Positions 1 through 10,699 of a stretch of 64,000 nucleotides of DNA are shown in pieces (positions within the stretch are counted from its first letter, which is position 1; every line of letters begins with the position of its first letter). The notes below the pieces were generated by a model. The model saw only the letters and a list, made by a program, of their open reading frames with translations, had not been told where the DNA came from and searched no databases. A program made the position numbers and the translations under genes. Origin of the DNA: Antitrichia curtipendula (lineage: Eukaryota; Streptophyta; Bryopsida; Hypnales; Leucodontaceae). Location: positions 32,836,322 through 32,900,321 of the forward strand of contig OX579638.1 in the NCBI GenBank assembly GCA_951230915.1, read 5' to 3'.

Positions 1-31
1 GGAATTCTTATGTTCCGCACCAATGTTGCAA

Positions 32-328
32 TCATGTTCCATCATTATCGCTATCGTTGTATTGGAGCTCCTCGGCAGTAGAGGCAATGGGGGCCTCGCC
101 AATCACAATTGGAGTTGCACCAATCCTTGCATCACTTGTCAACTTGTTGACTTGCGATATCTTAGTCACTACATCGATGACCACTTTGGAGGTATCAAGG
201 GTGGCCGATGAAAAATATTCATCCCACAATTTTGTTCTTGCAGATGGGGTACTGGTATAATCCTTGGATGCATCCAAAGCAAAATGTATTGTGCCCACAG
301 TCTTGACATGGAAATAGTCCACCTCCAC
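32..328 (-). pseudogene. Open segment at the 3' end of a decayed minus-strand gene
   Basis: This is a 98-codon open stretch with protein-like composition. It is rich in D, S, T and V, reads through KLWDEYFSSATLDTSKVV, and ends in an acidic NDSDNDGT tail. It lies downstream of, and on the same strand as, the cysteine-rich and coiled-coil segments between 427 and 2988, so it is probably the distal exon or remnant of the same locus. It runs toward the window edge. I do not recognise the family. It could be a chance open frame, but the series of same-strand protein-like segments argues mildly against that. Confidence 0.3.
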
Positions 329-426
329 CCACGATTAGCATTTGTTGCTTTCATCAACCAAAGAAAGCAATACATTTATCACTACTCTAGTAGTAAATTA
401 ATGTTACATTTCAATGAGTCTTTAAG

Positions 427-678
427 TTATTTATTTACCTTTAGGATCACTGTTGCCAATCTTTTCTTACATATTTGACATTTTAGATTCTGACCAAGAT
501 CTGTAGGGGAGCTTAGAAGAAAGGCCTCATTTGTTTCACTTAATTGGAATAGTGGGAGCGTTTGTACATGTTTGATGGTGGTCTCTGAACCTACCCTAAG
601 CCAAGACATTGCAGTATGCTTCCTAAAACATACAGTACAATAAGTAGATGCATTTGAATCATGGCACTTTGAAGTCAA
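427..678 (-). pseudogene. Cysteine-rich exon remnant
   Basis: The 83-codon open frame contains two paired-cysteine motifs, CTVC and CQIC, about 45 residues apart, suggesting a small metal-binding module. The reading frame ends as ...CKKRLATVILK followed by GTAAATAA, which looks like a splice donor, so this may be a genuine exon or a former one. It shares its strand with the segments at 1532-2988. The family is unknown. Intact expression is doubtful because the upstream part of the locus carries a stop and a frameshift. Confidence 0.33.
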
Positions 679-1531
679 AATTTTGTTGGTTAGTATTGAT
701 TACAAGAATCTGAGGAAACTTTATAAACTCTAATGGACCACCAGAAAATTGTTCTAATACGGATTCCCAAAATGGCTCATGACAGGAACTAGGAATCCAT
801 TCTGAAAATAGATTCCCAAAATAGTTCCTAATAGGAATTAGAAGTCCGTCCTAACCACAGTTTCTTAAAATGGTTCTTGACAGGAATTTGGAATGTCTCC
901 TTACAATGGATCCCAAGAATGGCTCCTTAAAAATGATTTCTTGAATGACTCCTAAGAAAATTCCCATGATCTCATAAAAGTCTAGGCAAATTCCCGGAAT
1001 GGCTCCTGAAACAGATTTTTGCAATGAATCTTGATAGAAATCCCCGGACTTCTAAATATGGTACAAAGGTCTAGACTCACAAATAGCTAACTAATGAAAA
1101 GTCTATCAATTCCTTATTTTAGAACCTTAGTACAATGAACTAGAATACTTAAAGTAAGGACTTAAGCCTTTGGAGAGGAACTATCTAATACCACCCTAAA
1201 CAAGACTCCTTTCTCTCTAGCAAGTCATAGTCATTTCTTCTTCATCAAAACAAAGGAGGACTGAATTATCTAAAAACACCTCTGATCCACTTTAGGGTTG
1301 GACATGTGCTTTCAGACCTTTCTGCATCCTTAAATCAGGGCAAGGGTGGCACATTTTAGTCAAAGAATGTGCCAAAATAAACATGCCAAAAAAAAACAAA
1401 AAAAAACGTAACAAATAAATCAATGTAACATAGAAATAAAAATGACAATGACAATACAATAGGATTTCTAATTGCATAAAGAATCATGTTGTATCGTGCA
1501 TAATTGACAAGTAATGTGCCCAAACCATAGT

Positions 1532-2316
1532 TTAGTAAGTACCTAATTCAATCACCTTTCTTTCAACAATGACGTCCTTCATAATAGAGTCATCTAACTT
1601 CTTTGGAGTGTCTTCTAATATTGGTGTTGGACGCATCCATAAGGCAACCTTGTGCTGGTCTAGGAATAATTTCTTACAAGGCAAGAAAATGCAAGCGGAT
1701 TGCGATTTGGCATAATTGGTAAGGCACCATGGGTGATAACAATGACTACAATTTATTGTCACTTAGTCCCAACAAGAATACCACATGGAGCAGACAAGAC
1801 AAACATTTAGGCTGTGGACTACAGTTATTGAAAATTCAGGACTACCAGAGATGGGTCTTGGAAACAAAAAATCTCCAATTCCCTCTTCCATTTTTTTGAA
1901 GAGAACACCAGTTGATAGCTCTGGTCTATGCAAGGCCTGCAGTATCTGGAATAACTCTTTGTTTATAGTCACTACACTCTCAAGTTCCTTACCAAAAGCT
2001 GCAATATCAGAGTTACAATTATTGATAATTTTAGAAGATCGTCTATTGCTACACTCCTCGTTGACTCTTTGAAAAGACAACACCTCACATCTGCTTTTGT
2101 CTCTCACTTGTTGAGCCAATAGAACTTGCCTCTTACACTCAGACTTGTCTTTATGGAGTTCCAATAGAGGGGAATCAAGCTCTTGAAGAAGTTGATTCCA
2201 TTGTTGCATCTCACCTTGCAATATGCACTCCTCTCTCCAAGAAACTTTTCTATCTCTGCAAGACTTTCTCTAACAATCGTCTCTCGATCTCTACGCAAAA
2301 GTCTTACTCTTCTCAA
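1532..2316 (-). pseudogene. Frameshifted coiled-coil and Cys/His-cluster coding remnant
   Basis: Three partly overlapping open frames read as one protein if frame changes are allowed. The first (2104-2316) begins with a basic, heptad-like RRVRLLRRDRETIV and ends in EKFLGERSAYCK. Near 2210-2222 the coil continues in another frame (GEMQQWNQLLQ...), indicating a one-base frameshift. The second frame runs to a stop at about 1763 just after CLVCSMWYSCWD. The third frame then continues with VTINCSHCYHPWC, so a C-x2-C...C-x2-C-x3-H-x2-C metal-binding cluster is split by the break. A possible splice donor (GTACTTAC) follows residues VIELG near 1536. The product family is not recognised. The structure fits a decayed host or element gene better than a functional one. 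Confidence 0.5.
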
Positions 2317-2376
2317 CTTGTCTGTTAACTATGCTCGAGCACTGGTGCTTTGAACTAAAGCATCTTGACATTTTTT

Positions 2377-2988
2377 TTAAAAAGCACCCCCTTCCTCGAT
2401 CACACATGATACATTGTCAATATTGTTCTTCCTCCACACAAGGGAGATCAATGGACCCTGACTCTTCTCAATACCCTTCTTTCCCATCACCTCCACTACA
2501 TCAATACTCTCTAATTTTATGCTTAGCTTAAAAAAACTAGAAAACCCTACCTTTGTCTTTGACCTAGGAGCAACACAACGTTGCTTTCCAATTGTGGACG
2601 GTAGCAACCTTTCTTCATTCTCTTTCTCAAAACGCTCTCTCGCAATCTGAACCTTTTTTTTTGCTAACTTCTTATAGAACTTTTTCTTCTCACTAGAAAA
2701 CTGAATCCAATTGACTTTACGACCCTCAGACATTAAGATATGACCTCGTGCAAACTATAGCGTCAATTCCTTGTTTGGGATGTCGAAGACATCATACACC
2801 TGTTGGTAAAGGGATTGGATGGCCTTCTGCTTCTCAAGCGTTGTGCGAGAGTCGTACTTATAACTGGACTTGCTTGATTTTGGACCAAAGTAAGAATAAA
2901 TCAATGACTTTGGAACCAAGTCTTCTCTGATGTCCTCAACAATGACATCCCCTTTGGGAAGTCCTTCGCATCCAAAATGTTGATCCGT
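2377..2988 (-). pseudogene. Coding segment interrupted by an in-frame TAG
   Basis: From 2988 down to 2758 the minus strand is open and protein-like (CEGLPKGDVIVEDIREDL, then SLYQQVYDVFDIPNKELTL). A TAG at 2755-2757 interrupts it, and the same frame then continues without shift into a strongly charged, coiled-coil-like stretch (EKKKFYKKLAKKKVQIARE) to about 2560. There, RSKTK is followed by GTAGGG, a possible splice donor. Coding-like sequence on both sides of one stop in a single frame indicates a disabled gene, a sequencing error or readthrough. The segment lies upstream of 1532-2316 on the same strand and is probably the same locus. Function unknown. Confidence 0.5.
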
Positions 2989-4307
2989 CTATAGCACAAA
3001 CCCAGTATTAAAGATCTGTTGCATAACAAGCAAAGTTCAAATAAGTTACTGCAAAAACATTGAGGTGGAGTGTACATGAGACCAAACATGAAGGAGATAA
3101 AATAATCAACAAAGTAAGATTGCAGCAGTATGCACACTTAACCTAGATTTGTGGAACAAGTGTGCAATCTTACAACTCTTGTCAAAAAAAGGACGTTTTG
3201 GAGGACAAGTTAATCCGTGACCACAAAACGCATTGAATGTGGAGCAAATTGGAAAAGAAGATGGTGTAAACCTATAAGAAAAAGACAAAGATGTGAGAAA
3301 GACCAATAGAGGGAAAAAACAAAAATGGATGGGTGGAAATGGCGAGTGAAGAGACCAACCATAGTAAAGGTGACACACGTCTTGAAATTCCCTCTATAAA
3401 CCCCAATCCAAACCCAAAATGCGCTTATTTGGCACAGTACAATACAAAGCTTCATATGAACAAACTGGATGGAGTCTGTTCATCCAAGTCTTCCTTTTGA
3501 AGATACCCATATCAGACCTACGCCCTACCAACAAAAACGTACAAATTTTTTTTCAATATAACAATGTAACCATGTTGATTTGCTTATTTTTTTGGTTTTA
3601 GATATATTTACCTTAACTCCATGGAATTCAACAGTTTAGGTATTGTGTGAATAATTTGCTTAAAAAAAATGAAGAGCATTCATTAGAGGTTAAACTAAGA
3701 TAGAAAGCTCATAAGTTGACTATCTAAGAAAAACAAAGGTTTGCATAGAGTTAACTACATTGAAACTTTTAGAAACTTTTTTGCCTGGGAGAGAAGTGAG
3801 GATGACTTGAGTGGCAATTTTCAACCAAATCTTCTGAGTGGATATGCATTACTAACCAATTTCCAAAGTGGAAGGCACATAGGTCTCTATAAGTGCTCTT
3901 AGACTGCAATAGTCATGAATTCAAGTATGGCTTTGAATCAAAAAATGAAAATCCAGAAATCCTCCATAACAGACTCCAATTTCAGCAAGTGGCATTGTGA
4001 AACAAAATTGGTAATATGTCATCACGGCATTTTTATTTAATCCTAAGTGAATTAAATTTATTTATGTGCTAAATCTGTCCATAAGCATACCACTGATCAC
4101 ATCATCAATACCCTATTATCGTGCACTTAGTACGACAAAGTCTTGCTGGAAAAAATCTCATTCATTTCCATTGTGTTGTGTGCAATTTGCGACGCTTTCA
4201 TGGGCTCAGTTGAAAATGCTTGGTCGGAGTTCCAACCTCCTACCTTACTGTGCAGGACCTTCCCTTTGCACACAAAATTCCAAGGATGAACATCTGCACT
4301 TTTATCC
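2989..4307. other. AT-rich non-coding stretch
   Basis: Only short open frames are present, none with protein-like composition sustained beyond about 60 residues. No splice-consistent exon, RNA gene or clear repeat was found. It may contain the promoter or first intron of the decayed minus-strand gene below 2988. Confidence 0.4.
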
Positions 4308-4558
4308 CACCATCAGGAAAAAACCACCCATTGCCGCAATACTGTTTCAATGGGTTAACAATATAGTATTAAAAGTGTATTGCTGCAGTACTGCAAATAT
4401 ATACTTTCAATATTACAGCAGTGCTTCTATTGAAACTATATTGTTGCATTACTACTTGCAGTATTGCAACAATATATTTTCAATACTATACTGTTAACCC
4501 ATTGAAACAATATTGAAACAATATTGCAAGGGGGAGGGGTACTTTCCCGATGACACAG
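4308..4558. mobile_element. Foldback MITE, copy 1 of the CCCATTGC family
   Basis: A nested inverted repeat of about 250 bp. The outer arms carry GGGAAA-like and CACCCATTGC sequence; the inner arms pair CAATGGGTTAACAATATAG with its imperfect complement near 4480-4505. A second copy in the same orientation lies at 53449-53704, with the same outer termini (CATCGGGAAA-type) and the same inner stem. No open frame shows transposase features, so it is non-autonomous. Superfamily cannot be assigned with confidence. Confidence 0.7.
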
Positions 4559-5546
4559 AAGTATTCTCTTTCATCCATCGAACACGTCGTGTCTGCGGTG
4601 TCCTTCTAGGGTTAATTTACTTGGAGGGCCTTTCCGAACTCAATCACAACTTATGGAAATTTCGCCTCAAATGTACCCACATACACAAGCCAACAACATC
4701 CCTGTCGCATACCGCATACACTGAATTTTCAAAGCTGAACAAGAATTCTCAACTCAACTGAGCTTAAGTTAACTTACCGCATGAGTGAGAGGAATTCTCA
4801 TGAAAATCCACTGATAAATTTTTGTTGATAAAATTTGGGAATCCCCAAATGATGATTGAATCTACCCTCACCGTAGCCACTCACGTAGGCAATTGATTAC
4901 ATGTGGCATGGACACGATTCATGCACCAGAAAAAATCTCGTTCAATGTGCACAAGGCAAGCGCCCAGAGTCTCAGAAGACCGACATTTGCGACGAATTAC
5001 TTGGGTTCCAACACCTGACCAGCGCGTTTCTGTAGCAGTCAAAACTGCCACAAGCCTTCACAGCACTCAAAGGGGCGATTCTGGAGGGAAGGAGATCGAC
5101 AGGCTCCAGCCTGTCAGAGAGGCGAAAATTCGCCGGCTGAGCCCAAAAAACGATTATGATAAGTTCACCTCCGAAGAGGCCGATGACCAAGGAACCGACA
5201 ATACCGTCTAAACTCTTTGACGTATGGAAATGGAATTGTAGGTGACAGGCGTACCAAAATAAGTGTGGTTAGGAAACTCGTCATTACTGCATACTGGTGC
5301 GTACTAATGAGGTCCGCCGCTACCGCGGGGAACGATGGGCGGGGCACGTGAAGCGGGGATAGATATCACCAAGTTGCGGCTGTCCCGGAACTCCAGATGT
5401 TCTTCAACTTCTACGTACATGCGCCAAGAGTGCCGATCACTAAGTAACCTTCAAACTTCTGCATACATGAGTCTCATTACAATTGATGCTGCAAGTTTTG
5501 CAAACCTCAAGTCTGCAGTAGCGAGATACGTGGAGCTTCCGTTCCA

Positions 5547-5716
5547 GTAGTTTTGCTCACGCTCCATCGACTTTTGGGAGAGTGATTACCTACAGTATTG
5601 GCAAGGAATTCTAGCTTTGAAAATTTCTGGTTTCCTGTTCGTTAAGATGCTGTTTCAATAGTTTTGGTAACACTTCATGGACTTCTAGAAGAGTTGTTAC
5701 ATTATTGGCAAGGATC
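5547..5716. repeat. Two-copy degenerate direct repeat upstream of the 5988 gene
   Basis: Two units of about 60 bp, beginning near 5547 and 5657 (spacing about 110 bp), share AGTTTTGGTAACACTTCATG-type starts and end in TATTGGCAAGGA. They diverge at several positions. They sit 270-440 bp upstream of the 5988 start codon, in its probable promoter or leader. Confidence 0.55.
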
Positions 5717-5987
5717 GGAATTCAGGCTTAGTAGTGTTTGCTGAACTTGTGAAAGAGGATCGGAGAGACTGTCAATGTGGTGGGTGACTCCCGGGTCCCA
5801 TGTGGTCTCAGAATGTTTCAGGAGTGCAGGCCGAGTTCCATTTCGGTTAAGATTCTTGTAAAGGCGTGGTTTTGAGTACAGTAACCGGTAGAATTTTGGC
5901 AACTAGTTCTGAATTCCGCTGTATGTGCTCGATTTTTTCGTTGCGAGGCGGAGGTTGTGAGCGTAGAGAGGTTATGACACTTACATT

Positions 5988-6839
5988 ATGCCAGGGAGGT
6001 TGTTAAAATCGCAAACAGGGGCAGCAGCAGCAGCAGTAGCACAATCTCGAGAGACCGGGGTTCCAATGGTGGTATACAGACTGACAATCCCCGAGACGGT
6101 TCAGGAATCCCTGAACCCGAACGCCCGCAACGGCAGCAGTTCCTTCAGATCGCAACGACAGCAGTTCCTCCGAGACTACCGAAACTCCGCCTACCCTTCT
6201 CCGAAGCCCAGTCGCTACTTGGAGGTCCCGCTCGTCACCCCATCGAAAACATGGTTGGAATCTCCGGAGCTTGGACAGTTCGACGATGGCAGCGCGAGCT
6301 CAGTGTTCACCAGCAGCAGCAGTCGCACCAGTCGCACCAGTCACACCAGTCACACCAGTCACGTCACTTCCGACGACGATTTCCTCCTTATGGACTGCGC
6401 CAGTCGCACCTGCAGCATCCACGATGTTTTCTTCCCCCAACAAGCGCCCAAGCGACATAGCTCCGCGAGCTGCTCGGACATGGCCTTCCGACGCGAGCAG
6501 CGGAAGAAGCTCATGGCTGTGGCGCCCAGTGAGGCCATGGACACCAGCTTGGCTATGACGCTCAGCTTCCGTCGCGAAATCGACGTAGAGGATGAGCGCG
6601 TGGATGAGAGTCTGGCGCTTTGGGAGGACGAAGACACCGAGGTTGATCACCAGCCGCGTCGTAAGGTTGTGAATGCGCATCCGACGCCGCATTCGTGGCA
6701 TGCCGGCGACTCGACCGCGTCGCCGGGTTCCAGCAGGAACAAGAAGAAGAAGAAGAAGAGATCTTCCACGTTCTTCAGTGGCCTTTTCTCGGGGCTCAGC
6801 ATTTCCAGTTCTCGAAGATTTAGAAAGTCGGCGAGTTGA
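5988..6839 (+). CDS. Serine-rich, basic protein of unknown function (283 aa)
   Basis: A single uninterrupted frame with markedly higher GC than its surroundings, consistent with an expressed intronless plant gene. Residues 1-30 include a run of five alanines. Residues 112-126 are five tandem S-x-T/V triplets (SRT, SRT, SHT, SHT, SHV), encoded by a visible 9-bp DNA repeat. Residues 201-218 are acidic (DVEDERVDES, WEDEDTEVD). The C-terminus has a lysine run at 252-257 followed by FFSGLFSGLSISSSRRFRK. No signal peptide, membrane segment or known catalytic motif is evident. The basic cluster could be a nuclear-localisation or membrane-binding patch; that is an inference. I do not recognise the family. 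The first ATG is used because composition becomes protein-like immediately and the leader has no earlier in-frame ATG. Confidence 0.7.
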   Translation: MPGRLLKSQTGAAAAAVAQSRETGVPMVVYRLTIPETVQESLNPNARNGSSSFRSQRQQFLRDYRNSAYPSPKPSRYLEVPLVTPSKTWLESPELGQFDDGSASSVFTSSSSRTSRTSHTSHTSHVTSDDDFLLMDCASRTCSIHDVFFPQQAPKRHSSASCSDMAFRREQRKKLMAVAPSEAMDTSLAMTLSFRREIDVEDERVDESLALWEDEDTEVDHQPRRKVVNAHPTPHSWHAGDSTASPGSSRNKKKKKKRSSTFFSGLFSGLSISSSRRFRKSAS

Positions 6840-7134
6840 TTACAATTGTCTTGGTGTAATCTGTACAAATATTAGCAGAGTGTACTGCAACAGGGGGTAG
6901 CGATTGCAGCACATCATCAATTATCTTGCTATGGTTTTGTAGCGGTTTTGTAATTTGCCTTAAGCTCATGGCCAAACCATTGCAAAACTGCTGCAATGTT
7001 GTTGCAAAAGTCGTGGGCACGGAACCAATGCATATCTATGCCGAAAGCGTTGCGAAAGTTATAATTGCAATCTCAGCTTTCTTTACTAGTGGGGTTAATG
7101 TAGTTAGACGGGTTACTTCCACTCCCACCTGGTC

Positions 7135-7390
7135 CATCTTGCTTGTGTGAATTAGCGTTGGTATAATCCATGCTGCACATGGATTGCATAGGCTAATCTC
7201 GTATGAATGATTAGCATTGAATTAGTGTAGATCGAATAGAAGGCTTAATTGCAGATATTTCATCTTGCTTATGTGAATTAGTAACCCTAGCTCCGCACGA
7301 ATGAGTTAGTCTCGCTTGAACGAGTAGCATCGAGGAAGTGTAGATTAGAAGGGTTAAATTGCTGGTACACCATTTTGCTTTTGTGAATTA
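7135..7390. repeat. Degenerate tandem repeat, three starts
   Basis: CATCTTGCTTGTGTGAATTA-type sequence recurs at about 7135, 7261 and 7370, giving spacings of about 126 and 109 bp. Each of the first two units also contains a GAATGATTAGCAT...TAGAAGGGTTAAATTGC-like middle. It lies 300-550 bp downstream of the 5988-6839 gene, possibly within its 3' transcribed region. Confidence 0.55.
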
Positions 7391-7730
7391 CCGTTTCATT
7401 CGAACTATTGAATCTCCCCTGTATCCAGGTCGTGAGATTATCTAGCTGGCCTTGTATATTTTGATATTCATTAAGACAAGTACACTGATTTTCATCAACG
7501 AATTTCTGTAGTTTTCCATGTCGGCAATGTTGCATACTTGCATCATGTTTCAGTTGTATTCCTTGGTTGGAATGGAGTTCTAGAGAAGCTTGCGTCAGGT
7601 TGTTCGAACCATAGCCAAAGTAGAGTCGGTGAATTTACAGGTTTGTATGCTAATTCAAGTATAATTGTAATAATAATCAGCTCTTGACTTCACTTCATAC
7701 GGTATTCTTGTTGTAATAGGAATAGGAGAT

Positions 7731-7975
7731 GTGTCAGAGTGCGAGTTTTCTGTCCTGAGAACAGAAGAGAATTGGAAACGCAAATTCAAAACTCTGAGAA
7801 GGTCGGGCTAGTTACGGGTGCAGAGTGCGCGACAGTTTCTCTTATTTCTTTCCATTTCGAGCCCTGCACGATGCTGAGCTCCACGTTCTCATAAATGTAC
7901 ATATCCCTCACAAAGAATTTGGGAATTGAATCAGACACCTCCGTCTTCTTGCAGAAAATCTCGCACTCTGACACC
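7731..7975. repeat. Inverted repeat with 22-23 bp arms
   Basis: GTGTCAGAGTGCGAGTTTTC at 7731 is matched as an inverted copy at 7953-7975, with a single extra A in one arm. The 200-bp interior overlaps a protein-like minus-strand stretch. It could be a small foldback element or an inverted duplication within a decayed gene. Confidence 0.5.
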
Positions 7976-8225
7976 CCCAATCAGTGTATGCAAGGATGCA
8001 AGCCAAAGAGTGTGACCAATTCATTCTCTTGTAGAATAATCTGTCATAATTCGGGTAGGACAGAAGGTGCGGTTTCCTGTACACGACTCCAATCACATTG
8101 GCCAAATTCATGAGACGTGCAAGATCAATCAGCTCATATTAATGCGTCAAGCTTGGGAGTCTGTGTCATCAGATGCATGGGAAATAATTTCCAGGAACGA
8201 CGCCAAAGAAAGCAACTTAAGTCAG
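7786..8225 (-). pseudogene. Eroded protein-coding remnant
   Basis: Reading the minus strand from about 8225, protein-like text appears in successive frames: LKLLSLASFLEIISHASDD, then ELIDLARLMNLANVIGVVY and RKPHLLSYPNYDRLFYKR, then after another frame change VSDSIPKFFVRDMYIYENVE. Stops and frame changes separate the pieces, so no intact product is possible. The family is not recognised. Part of it coincides with the 7731-7975 inverted repeat. Confidence 0.35.
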
Positions 8226-8601
8226 ATCATTCTAAGTCAATTATTCCAACTTGTGATCGTGCCCTGGAACTGGAAAATCATCAGTCGCCCTGGCTGGGGT
8301 CTGTGTGTTGTTTTGTTCGATGTGCAATCCAAGATCCTTAATTTGTGCCGGTCACAAAAAAAAAGGGGGGTTATTATTTGTAAGGCACGATTGTATTCGC
8401 ACCTTCAAAGTAATATTCTTCAAGTTTGTCAGACTAATTTGTGACTAGAGAAGGTGAATTCACAACTCACAAGTCACAATCAAGTGACTTGTATGATCCA
8501 CCCGCCTTTGCGCTTTCATGACGCCCCTTCTTTTAAACAACACTTGATATAAGTCGTGCAAAGGACCTTTGAATATTGAATTTCTCTTCAGATTAGACAC
8601 G

Positions 8602-8854
8602 TACACTAAATAGTGAAATTGTGTTGCATTAACAATTAGGTTGCCTTCACCAGATAAGTTACCTCATGGCTCACTGCTTGTCCAGATGGAGGCATATGCA
8701 ATTCTCTAAACCCGAGCTATGAATCAATGCACCAACCCATGCAACACACATAGTTCCTACATTACTACATCCTTCTACAGTAACTATATATATTCATATA
8801 GTGTAGGATGTCGAGAAATTAGGCTAGGGCAACCTAATTTCACTATTTAGTGTA
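8602..8854. mobile_element. Small MITE with 19-bp terminal inverted repeats
   Basis: TACACTAAATAGTGAAATT at 8602-8620 is perfectly repeated in inverse at 8836-8854, giving a 253-bp unit. If the outer TA is the target duplication, the element starts CACTAAATAGTG, itself an imperfect palindrome. No coding capacity. The outermost bases resemble those of the 48652-48994 element, so the two may be related. Confidence 0.65.
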
Positions 8855-9210
8855 GATGCCAACATCTTGAATCCTTGATGCATGTAGAACTCTCTAAGTT
8901 AATACTCAATAAGCCAATAAACCTTTATCTGGAAATATTGATTGCCGGTCCCGGCTTGAGCCACATACAAACATCATGATTGCAAATGCCCCTTTCTAAT
9001 GTAATAAACTAATAACCTCTCTAATATAATGTGTCAGACCAATCCTGGATCTATTGCTTTAGAGAAGTTCTTCATGTATTATTTCTGCTTAGATGTCATG
9101 ATCAAGTTGGTGAACAGCTAATGTTGATACAAGTGGTAAGGCGTTTGTATATTTTGGAAAGTATGTTCACACTTGGTCTTTGTAAAAAGGAATCTAGTCC
9201 TCATGTATAA

Positions 9211-9353
9211 GGTAAACTACCCCGTTCAAGATCAAATGGGAGCAAGTCCATTATGGACAAAATTGTATTTGTGGTGTACATTTCAAAACTTGAATGTGCA
9301 CTAGAAATATAATTTTGCTCCCATTTGACTTAGAATGGGGTAATTTACGTTAC
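9211..9353. mobile_element. Short foldback element with about 35-bp arms
   Basis: Sequence starting GGTAAACTACCCC at 9211 and running through TCAAATGGGAGCAA (9245) is matched, with a few mismatches, by the complement of 9315-9353. The 70-bp loop has no features. It is probably a deletion derivative of a MITE; no clear target duplication is visible. Confidence 0.5.
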
Positions 9354-9531
9354 TTGAAATCATTCTAAAGACTCTAACAAATATTTTTTTTTTGCCTCCA
9401 TTACATTAAGTGGTACTTAGTGACTAAAAAGTTTATAGAAGTATGTCAAAAAAATATTGCTTGCATACATGCATTGTTATGGGGCACCCTAGCTGATGTA
9501 AAATTCAGCGTGGCACTCATTAGTATTGCCT

Positions 9532-10130
9532 TTAATCCTAAAATCCCATTGTCCCCTTGGGGGGACAAATGAAAGTTTGGGCAAGTTTACATGGTCTTTG
9601 TTCTTGGAGCAATTTTTTGAACAATTTTTGTTATAATAAAAAAAATATTAATTTTTTAAAAATATGATTTTTATTTCAACCAATGCGTAGGAGCAATAGT
9701 TATGCTATTCTAAGCAAAAATTTGAACTTGCCAAAAAGCCCCCAAAAAAATCTAAATCTTGAATTAAAATATTAATTTTTATTCTCATAGATTGTATTAA
9801 TTTTGCATAGAATTTTTTTTTTCATTCCATTTGGATTAGTGATGTGAAAGTTATAGAGCTTCTTGTTATCCAAGCAATAATAACATTTGAATAAAATAAC
9901 ATTTTAGATTCATTTTTTAACTCAATTTTCAAAATTTTCAAAAAAAAAGACCCCACAAGGTATAGTATACTAGAACAATCTCACTATAATTGGGAATAGT
10001 GTGTTTCAATTCCATCTTAGACCTATTCAATTTATTGTATCATTAAATCATTATTTTAAATTACATTTTATAATACAACTACAAAATTATGGAAATTTGG
10101 ACTATCTCTGGTCTTTAAGGAGGTGAAGGA
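9532..10130. mobile_element. TTAA-element, eroded copy (CCCATTGTCCC subtype)
   Basis: The left end TTAATCCTAAAATCCCATTG is followed by a GTCCCCTTGGGGGGAC palindrome. Both match the left end of the better-preserved 32206-33107 element, as does internal sequence around 9990-10030 (the AGAACAATC...AATTCCATCTTA segment). The right end cannot be placed with confidence; 10130 is approximate. No coding capacity is seen. Confidence 0.5.
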
Positions 10131-10485
10131 CCTAAGTTCAATATTTAAAAAGTCACCCAAATATACATATATGATTCCAAGTATGTTTGATTGCCCATTT
10201 GATTGCTTGAAAATTGCCATATATATCTAATTGTATAATATAGGCTTAAAAAATTCTTTAAACATAATGCAAGGTTTATCTCTATAATACTTTGTTCTTT
10301 AACTTATCTTTAATATTACACATTAAAGATACATTTTCTTTATTATTAGCTGAATTCTTATAGAAAATTAAGGATTATCACATCTACTTCTTAGAAAAAA
10401 TTCAAGAGTCATGTAGATTATCTATTATATTAAATACAAAAAGTGTCACGGACTCACAGTTTCATCTGTCATGTCTTGATCCATG

Positions 10486-10694
10486 CTATTTTTCATTCAT
10501 TTGTTCTTCCAAAATCTTAATTACATTTTGTTGCTTGATGCCCACCAACTTATAGCAATTGCTTGGTGATTCAACAAGTTGTTGCAAATGTGTAACAGGG
10601 TCATTCCAAGAAAAACTTGTATTATTTTTTGTCCCCTTCACCTCTTGAAGGTGCTTTTTGGCTTGTAACTTTTGCGCCACAAGTCCGTTTGAGC
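10486..10694 (-). pseudogene. Short protein-like remnant
   Basis: A minus-strand open frame of about 64 codons with lysine/glutamine-rich, protein-like composition (SFSWNDPVTHLQQLVESP, then IKQQNVIKILEEQMNE). There is no plausible start, no flanking exon and no recognised family. It may be a fragment of an element-encoded protein or chance. Confidence 0.2.
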
Positions 10695-10699
10695 TGAAA

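Noticed and set aside
4066..4497. 143-codon plus-strand open frame
   Set aside because: Its second half is the foldback MITE at 4308-4558, and the first half has no protein-like character.
4903..5211. 102-codon plus-strand open frame in a GC-balanced patch
   Set aside because: Composition is not convincingly protein-like, no homologous motif is visible, and an opposing frame of similar length overlaps it.
6300..6701. 133-codon minus-strand frame opposite the 5988 gene
   Set aside because: It is a GC-rich shadow of the real gene; its VTGVTGATGATA run mirrors the SHT coding repeat.
8067..8444. 125-codon plus-strand open frame
   Set aside because: The opposite strand gives better protein-like text over the same bases, and this frame has no recognisable feature.
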